From: CAZHPR01 sp964534305
GTDB taxonomy: Bacteria; Patescibacteriota; Minisyncoccia; Phycocordibacterales; WO2-35-19
Direction: 5' to 3'
Assembly: GCA_964534305.1 (NCBI GenBank)
Contig: CAZHPR010000003.1
Coordinates: forward strand, 9,482 to 73,481
Length of the DNA: 64,000 nucleotides
This document shows, piece by piece, positions 43,919 through 52,089 of the stretch. The position numbers and the translations under genes were made by a program. The number at the start of each line of letters is the position of its first letter. Within the stretch, counting starts at the first letter, position 1. Below the pieces are notes generated by a model. The model made no database searches. It worked only from the letters and a program-made list of their open reading frames with translations, and was not told the origin of the DNA.

Positions 43919-44320
43919 ATGTTGCGAGTAAAAACAAAAGTTGGTATTAGCGGTATTCACGGGCTTGGTCTTTTTGCTGATCAGTTTATACCAAAAGGGA
44001 CTACTACTTGGGAATATGACGCTCTTGTTGATGTTGGTTTCAGTAAAGAAATTTTGGACGGTTTGAATACTTTAAATAAAGAATACTTACTTCATTTTTG
44101 TTATTTTGATGCAGATTTGCAGAAGTTCGTCTTATGTGCGGATAGCCAAAGATTTATAAATCATTCCCAGGATAAAACAAAAATAAATATATTTTCAACA
44201 CCTAAAAAAGATGTTGCTTCAAGGGATATAAATATTGGTGAAGAATTATTGTGCGATTATAATCAGTTTGATTCAGAATATTTTAAAAGGATGGGTATAG
44301 ATGAATCAGTACTAATCTAA
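43919..44320 (+). CDS. SET-domain protein
   Basis: 133 residues forming a compact SET fold: SGIHGLGLFA at the start, RFINHSQDKTKIN (the NHS knot motif) and INIGEELLCDYNQFD (the ELxxDY motif). SET domains transfer methyl from SAM to protein lysines. No pre-SET or post-SET cysteines are present. It overlaps the convergent membrane gene by 9 bp. Substrate unknown. Confidence 0.85.
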   Translation: MLRVKTKVGISGIHGLGLFADQFIPKGTTTWEYDALVDVGFSKEILDGLNTLNKEYLLHFCYFDADLQKFVLCADSQRFINHSQDKTKINIFSTPKKDVASRDINIGEELLCDYNQFDSEYFKRMGIDESVLI

Positions 44321-44911
44321 TTTTAGATTTCCCTTAATAAATCTAATACTTCGAAAATAAAGTAAACCAACAACAGCTCCGCTCGTTATAGACATATAAA
44401 TAGGATATATAAGTACCCCAAAAGTTGGTGATCCTATTCCTCCAAAATTTAATAAATTTCCCAAAAAAGTAAGAAGCCAAGAAAAACCACTTTCTCCCGT
44501 TGGTTCCAAATAAGATTTTTTAATTGTTGGGAGCATACCGACAAAATCCATTGCAAGATTCAATATAAGAGCTATTACTGGATTTTTAAATATATACCAA
44601 AGTAGAAGACCAATCATTGATACAAGAAAACAGGTGGCATCAAATTTATTTAGACCACCCTCACCATATTTTATAGATAAAATAGCAATTATAAGTATTC
44701 CAAAAACGTCTGCTACTGGTACCCATATTGTATCGACTGCTCCAGAAAAATAATAACTTAGTCCTGTAACACCACCAACTATTGTTAGTATCCACCATGT
44801 TGCTCTACTTGGCCTAGTTTCTCCTTTTAGAATTGAAAGTATATAAATAATATATGCACCAAAAGAGACCACTCCAGCAACAATCCCAAACACAGATGTA
44901 AGTGTAAACAT
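44312..44911 (-). CDS. Polytopic membrane protein of unknown function
   Basis: 199 residues with six or seven hydrophobic helices. The repeated theme SRATWWILTIVGGVTGLSYY and PVADVFGILIIAILSIKYG loosely recalls PQ-loop/SWEET-like carriers, but I do not recognise the family. It is followed 9 nt later by the 44-aa gene, possibly one transcript. Confidence 0.65.
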   Translation of the reverse strand: MFTLTSVFGIVAGVVSFGAYIIYILSILKGETRPSRATWWILTIVGGVTGLSYYFSGAVDTIWVPVADVFGILIIAILSIKYGEGGLNKFDATCFLVSMIGLLLWYIFKNPVIALILNLAMDFVGMLPTIKKSYLEPTGESGFSWLLTFLGNLLNFGGIGSPTFGVLIYPIYMSITSGAVVGLLYFRSIRFIKGNLKLD

Positions 44912-44920
44912 ACTATAAAA

Positions 44921-45055
44921 TTATTCTTCCATTTCTATCATAACACCTTCCGTATAAAAATCTTTATCTACCATTGTGCGTTTATAGGTCATAATTACAG
45001 AAGCAATGAGAGAGATAAAAAATATTATTATTAGTATTTTTGATTTTTTATCCAT
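44921..45055 (-). CDS. Small one-helix membrane protein (44 aa)
   Basis: ATG at 45055: MDKKSKILIIIFFISLIASVIMTYKR, i.e. a basic N-terminus and one helix (about 7-22), then an acidic tail ending EMEE. It lies between the AdoMetDC gene and the 199-aa membrane gene in the same direction (16 and 9 nt gaps). Function unknown. Confidence 0.65.
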   Translation of the reverse strand: MDKKSKILIIIFFISLIASVIMTYKRTMVDKDFYTEGVMIEMEE

Positions 45056-45071
45056 CTTTTTTATTTTATTT

Positions 45072-45443
45072 TTAACTATACCTCGTACCTCTATTTATAA
45101 AATTACGCTCTATGTCGGATAGGGCAAATTTTTCTTTAAAGTAGTTTAGGATAAATTCATTATCCATACCGTTTTTGCAGGTATAAACATCAGCACTGAT
45201 AAAACCCTTTTCTGGGAAAGTGTGAATGCTTATATGGCTTTCTTCTATAACAACAAAACCACTCCAGCCTCCAGGGTCTTTGATATCGTTTCCTTTTGCA
45301 AAATATATTTCTGGCTCTGAAAGTTTGTGCATACCGAGTTGTTCTGGAAGATCATTGAGGCAGTCCAAAACAAGATCTTTGTCATTTAGTTTTTCCTTTG
45401 ATCCTCCGTAGCCGTCTATTGTAAGATGTTCTCCAAAATGCAT
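45072..45443 (-). CDS. S-adenosylmethionine decarboxylase-like proenzyme (SpeD family)
   Basis: 123 residues, the bacterial class 1B size. IEESHISIHTFPEKGF carries the self-cleavage site (Glu68-Ser69, Ser becoming the pyruvoyl group) and the catalytic His; VYTCKNG supplies the catalytic Cys. It would make decarboxylated SAM for polyamines, yet no spermidine synthase is near. SpeD homologues acting on other amino acids are known, so the substrate is open. TATAAT lies 6 nt before the ATG. Confidence 0.88.
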   Translation of the reverse strand: MHFGEHLTIDGYGGSKEKLNDKDLVLDCLNDLPEQLGMHKLSEPEIYFAKGNDIKDPGGWSGFVVIEESHISIHTFPEKGFISADVYTCKNGMDNEFILNYFKEKFALSDIERNFINRGTRYS

Positions 45444-45458
45444 AAAAAAATTATACCA

Positions 45459-45710
45459 CTATTTTACTTCAAAAACTTTGTTTTTTGAAGTTGCGCCGGA
45501 GATAAGTGTTAGTTGTGAATTTGAAATATCCAAATATTTTGCCAAAACCTTTTTTATTGCATCGTTCGCCCTTCCCTCTATTGGTCTCTCCTTTACCCAA
45601 ACCTTGAGATGTAAATCTTTCTCCTCTATTTGCCAAAGGTTTTGTTGCGGCTTCTCTGTCTCTACCTTCTCCTCTTTTGCCCCCGGCTTCGCCTTTACAA
45701 AAATTTTCAT
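45459..45710 (-). CDS. DUF167/YggU-family protein
   Basis: 83 residues: VKAKPGAKEEKVE, LKVWVKERPIEGRANDAIKKVLAKYL and ISGATSKNKVFEV are the YggU/DUF167 pattern. Small alpha/beta protein, function unknown in any organism. TAAAAT 6 nt upstream of the ATG. Confidence 0.88.
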   Translation of the reverse strand: MKIFVKAKPGAKEEKVETEKPQQNLWQIEEKDLHLKVWVKERPIEGRANDAIKKVLAKYLDISNSQLTLISGATSKNKVFEVK

Positions 45711-45741
45711 AAATTAATTTTATCATTTATTATTTATGTAA

Positions 45742-45770
45742 CGAAAAGGGGCGAGTCCGTAGACCGCCCC
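45742..45770 (-). terminator. Terminator of the barrel-like protein gene
   Basis: GGGGCG-GTC / GAC-T-CGCCCC stem on the minus strand (45748-45770), followed by TTTTCG. Confidence 0.85.
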
Positions 45771-45780
45771 ATCGTGTGCG

Positions 45781-47217
45781 TTAGTGAGAAAAAGAGAGGC
45801 CGAATCCGATTACGCTCTCAAACTTGCGGCCGTCTCTGGGCCCCGTGAATGGGGCGCTCATCCTTACCAATGGAAGGTCAAAGGTGATTCCCTTCCAGGG
45901 TATCTTTAGGACAGATGACCATCTTGCGATGCCGGCTCGGTTGAAACCGAATCCCCCACTATCCAAAACGGCCTCGCCTCCTAACTCAAGTCGAAGCAGT
46001 TTTGTTAGTTTGAAATATCGGCTTATTCCTAAGTGTACGAATTTTCCACCCTTAGGAACACCGTTCTTTATCGGGTGTACATTGCGAAGCAATAGATAGC
46101 TGCCGGTGATCTTGGGTGTGAGATCACTTACCAGCAGACTCTCTTGAAGCAGGTCCCCCGTAGGGAGTCTACTGAGAGGATTTACATTGAAGTAGGTGAA
46201 CGAAGCGTTGATACTTCGGCCGTGTAATTTGCCACTGTGTCCCACTGTGATGTCGTTCTCAACTCCAAAGTTCGGCACATCCTTTCCTTGTTGTTTACCT
46301 AGGGATTGCCAGACGTTGAAGTAAATTCCAGATTTGTGTGCAATTGTGACCGACGATTGTGATACTGTGCCGGAATGAAAAACTGCTCCATTCAGACCAA
46401 GATATTTCGGTAAGAAGTGAGTAGAGCCAGAGACGACCAAAGTATGGCCGCCTGCACCCTGCTCTTCACCTTCCGCTTTCTTTGTTTGCGCTTTGAGTGT
46501 CGCTGTGCCAAACGAAAGAGTGGCGGTCATCAAAAGTGAGGCGTACCTCACAAGAGATCTGACCTGCTCTCTTATTCCCGTTGCGTTGTACTTGAATATG
46601 CCGACCTGCCAAACTAGCAGAAAGATCGGAAACTTGGGATTGCTCACCATCTCAAGTGCAACAGAACCACCCCTGTCTAGAATCCGTATAGCGTAGATAA
46701 GCCACACGAATGGCATAAATCCAAAGTGTAGCAAGGCAAGAGATGTTATAAACCTCTTTTCTTGCTCAGTGTTGTCTTGGGTTGGGTGACCTGTCTGGTA
46801 GTCTGTTCCGAGTACAGATTCCCTGGCTTTGGCTATTTCACCATCGTATTTCTCAGGGAAGTTATTACCTCGTCGGATGTTTGACTCCTCAATCTCTCTA
46901 AGTGGTGCTCCGGCGATTCCGGTATCTCTGATCCGTGGGTCCTGAAGAGCTCGGTTTTTGTGACTTAGCTTTACAGCCGCTCGCCTCAGATGTTCTATCT
47001 CTTGATTTGTCTGAAAGTAGTGTTCCCAGTCCCGGAGTGGGGTTTTGACTTCAGCCTCAAGTTTCGTGTATAGCTTGAGGATCTCGGTGTAGCTCAAGTC
47101 TGGGTATTCCGAAATATCCTCCTCCGGTATTGGCAACTCTCTTACAAGGTTGATTGCCAACAGAAGCAGGGCGATGCCGGATAGCCAGTAAACTTTCTCT
47201 CTATTTTCTTGTATCAA
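45781..47217 (-). CDS. Membrane protein with beta-barrel-like C-terminal half
   Basis: 478 residues. A hydrophobic segment near 10-25, a helical charged region (about 40-150), further helices near 165-182, 195-212 and 228-245, then from about 262 to the end an alternating polar/apolar, Gly- and aromatic-rich region with strands such as HTLVVSGSTHFLP, KLHGRSINASFTYFNV and the terminal ESVIGFGLSFSH. It looks like an outer-membrane barrel, unexpected here. Start TTG at 47217 with AGGAG 7 nt upstream. Visibly GC-richer than neighbours, with own promoter and terminator. No family recognised. Confidence 0.65.
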   Translation of the reverse strand: MIQENREKVYWLSGIALLLLAINLVRELPIPEEDISEYPDLSYTEILKLYTKLEAEVKTPLRDWEHYFQTNQEIEHLRRAAVKLSHKNRALQDPRIRDTGIAGAPLREIEESNIRRGNNFPEKYDGEIAKARESVLGTDYQTGHPTQDNTEQEKRFITSLALLHFGFMPFVWLIYAIRILDRGGSVALEMVSNPKFPIFLLVWQVGIFKYNATGIREQVRSLVRYASLLMTATLSFGTATLKAQTKKAEGEEQGAGGHTLVVSGSTHFLPKYLGLNGAVFHSGTVSQSSVTIAHKSGIYFNVWQSLGKQQGKDVPNFGVENDITVGHSGKLHGRSINASFTYFNVNPLSRLPTGDLLQESLLVSDLTPKITGSYLLLRNVHPIKNGVPKGGKFVHLGISRYFKLTKLLRLELGGEAVLDSGGFGFNRAGIARWSSVLKIPWKGITFDLPLVRMSAPFTGPRDGRKFESVIGFGLSFSH

Positions 47218-47236
47218 AGGGCTTCTCCTGTTTGCT

Positions 47237-47264
47237 AGATTACATAAAAATTAACGTTTGTCAA
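47237..47264 (-). promoter_or_regulatory. Promoter of the barrel-like protein gene
   Basis: Minus strand: TTGACA (47259-47264), 16-nt spacer, TAATCT (47237-47242). The -35 box lies in the last codons of the upstream DUF1905 gene. Confidence 0.75.
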
Positions 47265-47563
47265 ACTAGATTTCTAAATTTAAAAGAGACTTCAATATTG
47301 TCGCCTTCAAAGATTTCTTCCTTTGTTCGTATTTTTTGTTTGATTGAAATCAAATAAACTTTCTCCTTTGTGTGTGGAAAGAGCGCTGTATCCCACTCGC
47401 TCTTGCCTACCTTGGCCCTTATGGCAATAAATCCAGAACCGTATTTGTACCTCGCTCCCTCTTTCTTTATCTTTTCTGTAAGACCCTTTTCTACGTAAAC
47501 AAAATGCCAACCCCCTACCCCCGGCCACCTCCAAACCTTTCCTTTTATTTTGTAATCCTTCAT
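47261..47563 (-). CDS. DUF1905-family protein
   Basis: 100 residues: KVWRWPGVGGWHFVYVEKGL, AIRAKVGKSEWDTALFPHTKEKVYLISIKQKIR and GDNIEVSFKF fit the small beta-barrel DUF1905. Often near or fused to YdeI-like domains elsewhere; here alone. It begins 3 nt after the 144-aa membrane gene, so they are one transcript. Confidence 0.8.
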   Translation of the reverse strand: MKDYKIKGKVWRWPGVGGWHFVYVEKGLTEKIKKEGARYKYGSGFIAIRAKVGKSEWDTALFPHTKEKVYLISIKQKIRTKEEIFEGDNIEVSFKFRNLV

Positions 47564-47566
47564 ACC

Positions 47567-48001
47567 TTAGACCAAGTAGATAACAAGAAGGAGTAGTGAG
47601 CCCCACCAAAATATATCTGAAATAATAAGAGATACAGTTATCTTTTTTTGCCAAGATTCGGGTAGTATCTCTCCGGCTTTGCCGAGTCGTTCTCTTTCCA
47701 AAAGACGTGGGCTTAGGATAAAACTAAGGAAACATCCATTGAGTATAAGTATGAGAGCTGAGATGCTGTGGAGCAAAGGGGTCCAAAGAAATTCTTTATC
47801 TTGATAAAATATTGCTCCTCCGATTATGGCGAGCACGACTCCGATCCAGATCAGCGGTTTTGTAACTTTGTGAGTTCGTATCGTTGCCTCGGTCCAGTAA
47901 GAAGATTTTCTCCCCAAAAATCCATGAATATCAATCACTGTCACCGCTCCTAAACCTATTACAAATCCGGCGATAAAAATAAAAAGTCCTAATATTTCCA
48001 T
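47567..48001 (-). CDS. Four-helix membrane protein of unknown function
   Basis: 144 residues with four hydrophobic helices (about 3-25, 48-66, 75-97, 120-143). TVIDIHGFLGRKSSYWTEATIRTHKVTKPLIWIG is the most distinctive segment, with His residues that could bind a cofactor. Family not recognised. Upstream of the DUF1905 gene. Confidence 0.65.
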   Translation of the reverse strand: MEILGLFIFIAGFVIGLGAVTVIDIHGFLGRKSSYWTEATIRTHKVTKPLIWIGVVLAIIGGAIFYQDKEFLWTPLLHSISALILILNGCFLSFILSPRLLERERLGKAGEILPESWQKKITVSLIISDIFWWGSLLLLVIYLV

Positions 48002-48044
48002 ATTTTTATTATATCAAAAAACGCCACTTTGGCGTCTTCTGATT

Positions 48045-49118
48045 TTAGAGTCCCAGCTCTTTCATTTTTTCTAAGAGCTCCCTTGATTGTTTGTTGAGCT
48101 TTTTTGGTATAGATACTTTAGTATGTATGAGGATATCTCCACGCCTGTTGCCGCTTGGTACGCCCTTACTTTTTATAAGGAGAACATCTCCGGTATTGGT
48201 ACCTTCTGGGATCTTGAGCTTCGCCTTTCCGTCTAGTGTCTCTATCTCGTACTCTGTGCCGAGTATTGCATCCGAGAGTTTTATATCTAGGTTCATGATA
48301 AGGTCATTGCCTTCTTTTCTAAAAATTTTGTGATTTTTTACGTGTACCTTTATATATAGGTCTCCCGGGGTTCCACCCTTAATCGCCTCACCTCCTCCGG
48401 AGAAGCGTATCATCTCGCCGTTTTCTATACCGCTTGGAACTTTTATATTTATTTCTTCTTGTCTTTTTAGTATACCTAGGCCATCGCATTCGGCGCATTT
48501 ATCCTTTGGTACCTTACCACTACCATTACAAGCTTCGCAGGTTTTATTCATCTCTATTGAGCCGAAGATAGACCTCTTCATCTCGCGTATCCTGCCCTTA
48601 CCGTTGCAAGTCTTGCACTCTATCATCTCACTGCCCTTTTTTGCTCCGCTACCACCGCAGGTGTTGCAAGTTGATATTTTATTTATGAGAATCTTTCTCT
48701 CTACCCCAAAGATTGATTCTTCAAAGGATAGTTCTATATCTATGGAAATATCTCTCCCCCTCTTTACTTTATTTCTGCTTCCACCACCAAAAAATTCTCC
48801 AAAGATATCACCAAGGTCAAATCCTTCTGCCGAAAATCCGCCAAATCCTCCGTTGGTAAATTGTGAGAAATCAAAGTCGCCCCAGGCGCCCCCCGGGCCT
48901 CCAGAAGCTCCCCCTGCAAACGTTTGTCCGTAAGTGTCGTATTGAGCCCTCTTGTTGTCATCGGAGAGTATGGTGTACGCCTCGTTGACCTCTTTAAACT
49001 TATCCGCATCTCCGCCGTTTTTGTCTGGATGATACTGATGAGCCAGCTTCCTAAAAGCCTTCTTTATCTCTTCCTTTGAGGCCTTTTTATCTACTCCCAA
49101 AATGTCATAATAGTTCTT
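48045..49118 (-). CDS. dnaJ: Chaperone DnaJ (5' end lost in gap)
   Basis: A J-domain beginning at KNYYDILGVDKKASKEEIKKA with the HPD motif (QYHPDKNGG), a Gly/Phe-rich region, four zinc repeats (CNTCGGSG, CKTCNGKG, CEACNGSG, CAECDGLG) and the C-terminal substrate domains: a full type I DnaJ apart from its first residues, which lie in the N gap. It delivers clients to DnaK encoded just upstream. Confidence 0.95.
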   Translation of the reverse strand, partial: KNYYDILGVDKKASKEEIKKAFRKLAHQYHPDKNGGDADKFKEVNEAYTILSDDNKRAQYDTYGQTFAGGASGGPGGAWGDFDFSQFTNGGFGGFSAEGFDLGDIFGEFFGGGSRNKVKRGRDISIDIELSFEESIFGVERKILINKISTCNTCGGSGAKKGSEMIECKTCNGKGRIREMKRSIFGSIEMNKTCEACNGSGKVPKDKCAECDGLGILKRQEEINIKVPSGIENGEMIRFSGGGEAIKGGTPGDLYIKVHVKNHKIFRKEGNDLIMNLDIKLSDAILGTEYEIETLDGKAKLKIPEGTNTGDVLLIKSKGVPSGNRRGDILIHTKVSIPKKLNKQSRELLEKMKELGL

Positions 49119-49218
49119 NNNNNNNNNNNNNNNNNNNNNNNNNNNNNNNNNNNNNNNNNNNNNNNNNNNNNNNNNNNNNNNNNNNNNNNNNNNNNNNNNN
49201 NNNNNNNNNNNNNNNNNN
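49119..49218. other. Scaffold gap (100 N) between dnaK and dnaJ
   Basis: Exactly 100 N. It removes the DnaK C-terminal tail, the dnaK-dnaJ junction and the DnaJ start. A continuous frame across it would give a false 987-residue DnaK-DnaJ fusion. Confidence 0.99.
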
Positions 49219-51008
49219 ATACTCTCTCCTATCTTCGAAATCTCAGCTGAAAGAGCTTCTGTCGCACTCTTTATCGCTGCAACATCGGTAGAGTCTTTCA
49301 CCTTTTTAAGGTCTTCGATCTTTGTATTTATTCCTGTCTTTATCTCTTCAGAAATTTTATCTCCGTGGTCTCTTAGAGACTTCTCTGCAGTGTGGATCAT
49401 CTGCTCTGCAAGGTTTCTTACTTCCGCTGCCTCCTTTTTCTTTGCGTCTTCGGCAGCGTGTATCTCGGCGTCCTTTTTCATCTTTTCGATATCTTCTGGC
49501 TTGAGACCTGAGCTCGCTTCTATTCTGATAGACTGCTCCTTGCCACTTGATTTATCCTTTGCTTTTACATTTAGGATTCCGTTTGCGTCTATATCAAAAG
49601 TCACTTCTACTTGCGGCACCCCTCTAGGCGCAGGAGGAATACCGTCTAAGATAAATCTACCGAGTGATCGGTTATCACTTGCAAGAGGTCTCTCTCCTTG
49701 GACCACGTGTATTTCTACACTTGTCTGGTTGTCTGCGGCAGTTGAGAAAACTTGTGATTTTGAAGCAGGGATGGTGGTGTTTTTTTCTATAAGTTTGGTA
49801 TTTACTCCACCCATAGTCTCTATACCGAGGGAGAGAGGTATAACATCAAGTAGAAGTATATCCTTTACATCTCCTGCGATGATGCCTCCCTGGATTGCAG
49901 CGCCCAAAGCAACAACCTCATCTGGGTTGATACTCTTGTTTGGCTCTTTGCCAAAAAATTTCTTTACTTCTTCAACAATCTTCGGCATTCTTGTCTGGCC
50001 ACCAACCAGCACAATCTCTTCTATCTCACCTACCTTAAACGGAGAAGCTTCTATTGCTCTCTTTGTAATCTGCATTGCTCTTTCTATAAACTCGTCAGCG
50101 ATTTCTTCGAGTTTTGCACGAGTCATTTTTATGAGTAGATGTCTTGGTCCAGAAGAGTCTGAGGTTATGAAAGGGATATTTACTTCTGTCTCCATTGCGG
50201 TAGAGAGCTCTATCTTCGCCTTCTCAGCAGCTTCGTCTAGTCTTTGAAGTGCCAGAGGGTCTTTGGTGATGTCTATACCACTCTCCTTTTTAAACTCATC
50301 TGCAAGGTAATGGATAATCTTCTGATCGATGTCTTTGCCTCCTAGGTGAGAGTCTCCGTCAGTTGCCTTTACTTCTACAACATCATCACCAACTTCAAGA
50401 ATAGATATATCAAAAGTACCACCTCCAAAATCGAAGACCGCAATCTGCTCGTTTTTCTTTTTGTTGAAACCGTATGCTAGAGCCGCAGCGGTAGGCTCGT
50501 TTATGATTCTTTTTACATCAAGTCCAGCTATCGCTCCGGCATCCTTGGTTGCCTTTCTTTGGGCATCATTAAAGTATGCTGGGACTGTAATTATCGCTTC
50601 TGTTATCTTCTCACCCAGTTTTGCTTCCGCATCAGCCTTTAGTTTACTAAGTATCATTGCTGATATCTCTTCTGGTCTGTAATTTGAATCAGACATCTTT
50701 ACGTTTACTCCACCGGTTTCTGATTTGGTCATCTCAAAGGGTACGGTACCCTTGTCTTTCTGTACCGCTTCTTCTTCAAAGTTGTGTCCGATAAATCTTT
50801 TTATACCAAAGACTGTGTTCTTTGGATTTGTAACTGCCTGCCTCTTTGCGAGGAGCCCTACCAATCTCTCACCTGTCTTGCTTATAGCAACAATAGATGG
50901 AGTTGTTCGTGCTCCTTCTGCATTTTCTATTATCTTTGGATTACCAGCTTCCATCACTGCAACGGCGCTGTTTGTTGTACCCAAATCAATTCCAATTATT
51001 TTTGCCAT
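49219..51008 (-). CDS. dnaK: Chaperone DnaK (Hsp70), 3' end lost in gap
   Basis: About 596 residues are visible: MAKIIGIDLGTTNSAVAVME (phosphate loop), FDFGGGTFDIS, ILVGGQTRMP, linker DILLLDVIPLSLGIE, and the substrate domain to EISKIGES. The disordered tail is missing in the gap. ATP-driven folding with DnaJ and GrpE. On the minus strand a TATAAT (51131-51136) is about 120 nt upstream; no CIRCE repeat is visible. Confidence 0.96.
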
Positions 51009-51071
51009 ATTTTTATACGAAAATTAAATTGATAATTACGAAATTTACGAAAACTTTGGCCCCACCCCCTG

Positions 51072-51094
51072 CCCCCTCCCCGAAGGGGAGGGGG
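51072..51094. repeat. Perfect 10-bp C/G palindrome between grpE and dnaK
   Basis: CCCCCTCCCC (51072-51081) and GGGGAGGGGG (51085-51094) with a GAA loop; same style as 14774-14801. It sits in the dnaK leader. Confidence 0.75.
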
Positions 51095-51178
51095 TCAAAC
51101 AGTGAGTCAAATATTGTTTTTGCAAGCTAAATTATACATTCTCTCCCCCCACCTGTGTACTTGACATAATAACAATTT

Positions 51179-51748
51179 TTATGTTTTGTGCTCCAAGACT
51201 TTAACTTTAGGGGCACGGATAATCCGGTCTCCTAGTTTGTATCCCACACTCACTACTTCTACTATTTTATGGTTGTCTTCTTCTCTTTCGGTGGCTACTG
51301 TTTCTATCGCCTCGTCTCTATTTGGGTCAAAAGTCTCTCCGAGTGGGGATATTATTGATACTCCATGGTTTGCTAGTACGTTTATGAGTTGTGAATGTAT
51401 ATATTCAACCCCGACTCGCCAATTTTTATCCACCTTCTCCCAAACCTCTTTGTTTTTGAAGGCACCCTCAAATGAGTCTAGGACGGGGATTAGTTCCGTT
51501 GCAATATCTTCTTTAGCATACTTTGCAAAGTCTTTTTTCTCTTCCTCTAGTCTCTTTTTTAGGTTGATACTATCGGCTCTTTCTTTTTGCCAGCCCGTTA
51601 GATATTCCTCAGACTTTTTCTCAAGCTCCTTTATTCTTTCTCGGAGTCTTTTTATTAAAATTTTTGGATTCTCTGATTCTTCTTCATTTTCAAAAACAAT
51701 GTCAGTCTCTTCTGTTTGTTCTTCTTTTATTTTATCTTCGTCTTGCAT
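51179..51748 (-). CDS. grpE: Nucleotide exchange factor GrpE
   Basis: 189 residues: acidic N-terminus, long coiled coil (about 28-80), FAKYAKEDIATELIPVLDSFEGA, and the C-terminal beta domain with NHGVSIISPLGETFDPNRDEA and GYKLGDRIIRAPKVKV. Releases ADP from DnaK. The start codon abuts the divergent 66-aa gene's promoter. Confidence 0.95.
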   Translation of the reverse strand: MQDEDKIKEEQTEETDIVFENEEESENPKILIKRLRERIKELEKKSEEYLTGWQKERADSINLKKRLEEEKKDFAKYAKEDIATELIPVLDSFEGAFKNKEVWEKVDKNWRVGVEYIHSQLINVLANHGVSIISPLGETFDPNRDEAIETVATEREEDNHKIVEVVSVGYKLGDRIIRAPKVKVLEHKT

Positions 51749-51749
51749 A

Positions 51750-51777
51750 TTGACAATTGATTTGGTTAGTTTATAAT
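51750..51777 (+). promoter_or_regulatory. Consensus promoter of the 66-aa protein gene
   Basis: TTGACA (51750-51755), 16-nt spacer, TATAAT (51772-51777): perfect hexamers, 2 bp from the grpE start codon. Confidence 0.88.
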
Positions 51778-51816
51778 CAATCCCCGGATTAAGCTCATTT
51801 TGGAGGTAAGATAAGG

Positions 51817-52017
51817 GTGTTTATATCTAAACAGATTCGTCACTACATGGGTGGTGTCGACGCTTCAATCACAGGTCAGGATTATTACGGTAACCTGATT
51901 GTTAGGGTTGTCGGACCTGACGGAAGCCCGTCTCTTCACTCGGTACAAGCCGATTTTTGTTCTTGTGCTGAGAGTGAGAGGCCTCACTTCTGTATTACCA
52001 GTTCTAGTCGGCTCTAA
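51817..52017 (+). CDS. Small soluble Cys-containing protein (66 aa)
   Basis: GTG start at 51817 with GGAGG (51802-51806) 10 nt upstream. No membrane helix; a short beta-like body (YYGNLIVRVVGPDGSPS) and a Cys cluster near the C-terminus (CSCAESERPHFC), suitable for metal binding or disulfides. Perfect promoter and a strong terminator make it a stand-alone unit between grpE and rpsI. Family not recognised. Confidence 0.72.
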   Translation: MFISKQIRHYMGGVDASITGQDYYGNLIVRVVGPDGSPSLHSVQADFCSCAESERPHFCITSSSRL

Positions 52018-52042
52018 CTGGCCGGTGTACCCTTCCCCACCC

Positions 52043-52073
52043 GCCGCGCGTCGTAGACGCGCGGCATTTTCTT
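52043..52073 (+). terminator. Terminator of the 66-aa protein gene
   Basis: GCCGCGCGTC (52043-52052) pairs perfectly with GACGCGCGGC (52056-52065), then ATTTTCTTT. Confidence 0.9.
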
Positions 52074-52089
52074 TATCAAAGCTACAAAA

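Noticed and set aside
48045..51008. A single 987-residue DnaK-DnaJ fusion
   Set aside because: The frame is continuous only because 100 N happens to keep it open; DnaK and DnaJ are separate genes interrupted by the gap.
51009..51178. CIRCE/HrcA operator before dnaK
   Set aside because: No TTAGCACTC/GAGTGCTAA pair or near match is visible, only a C/G palindrome.
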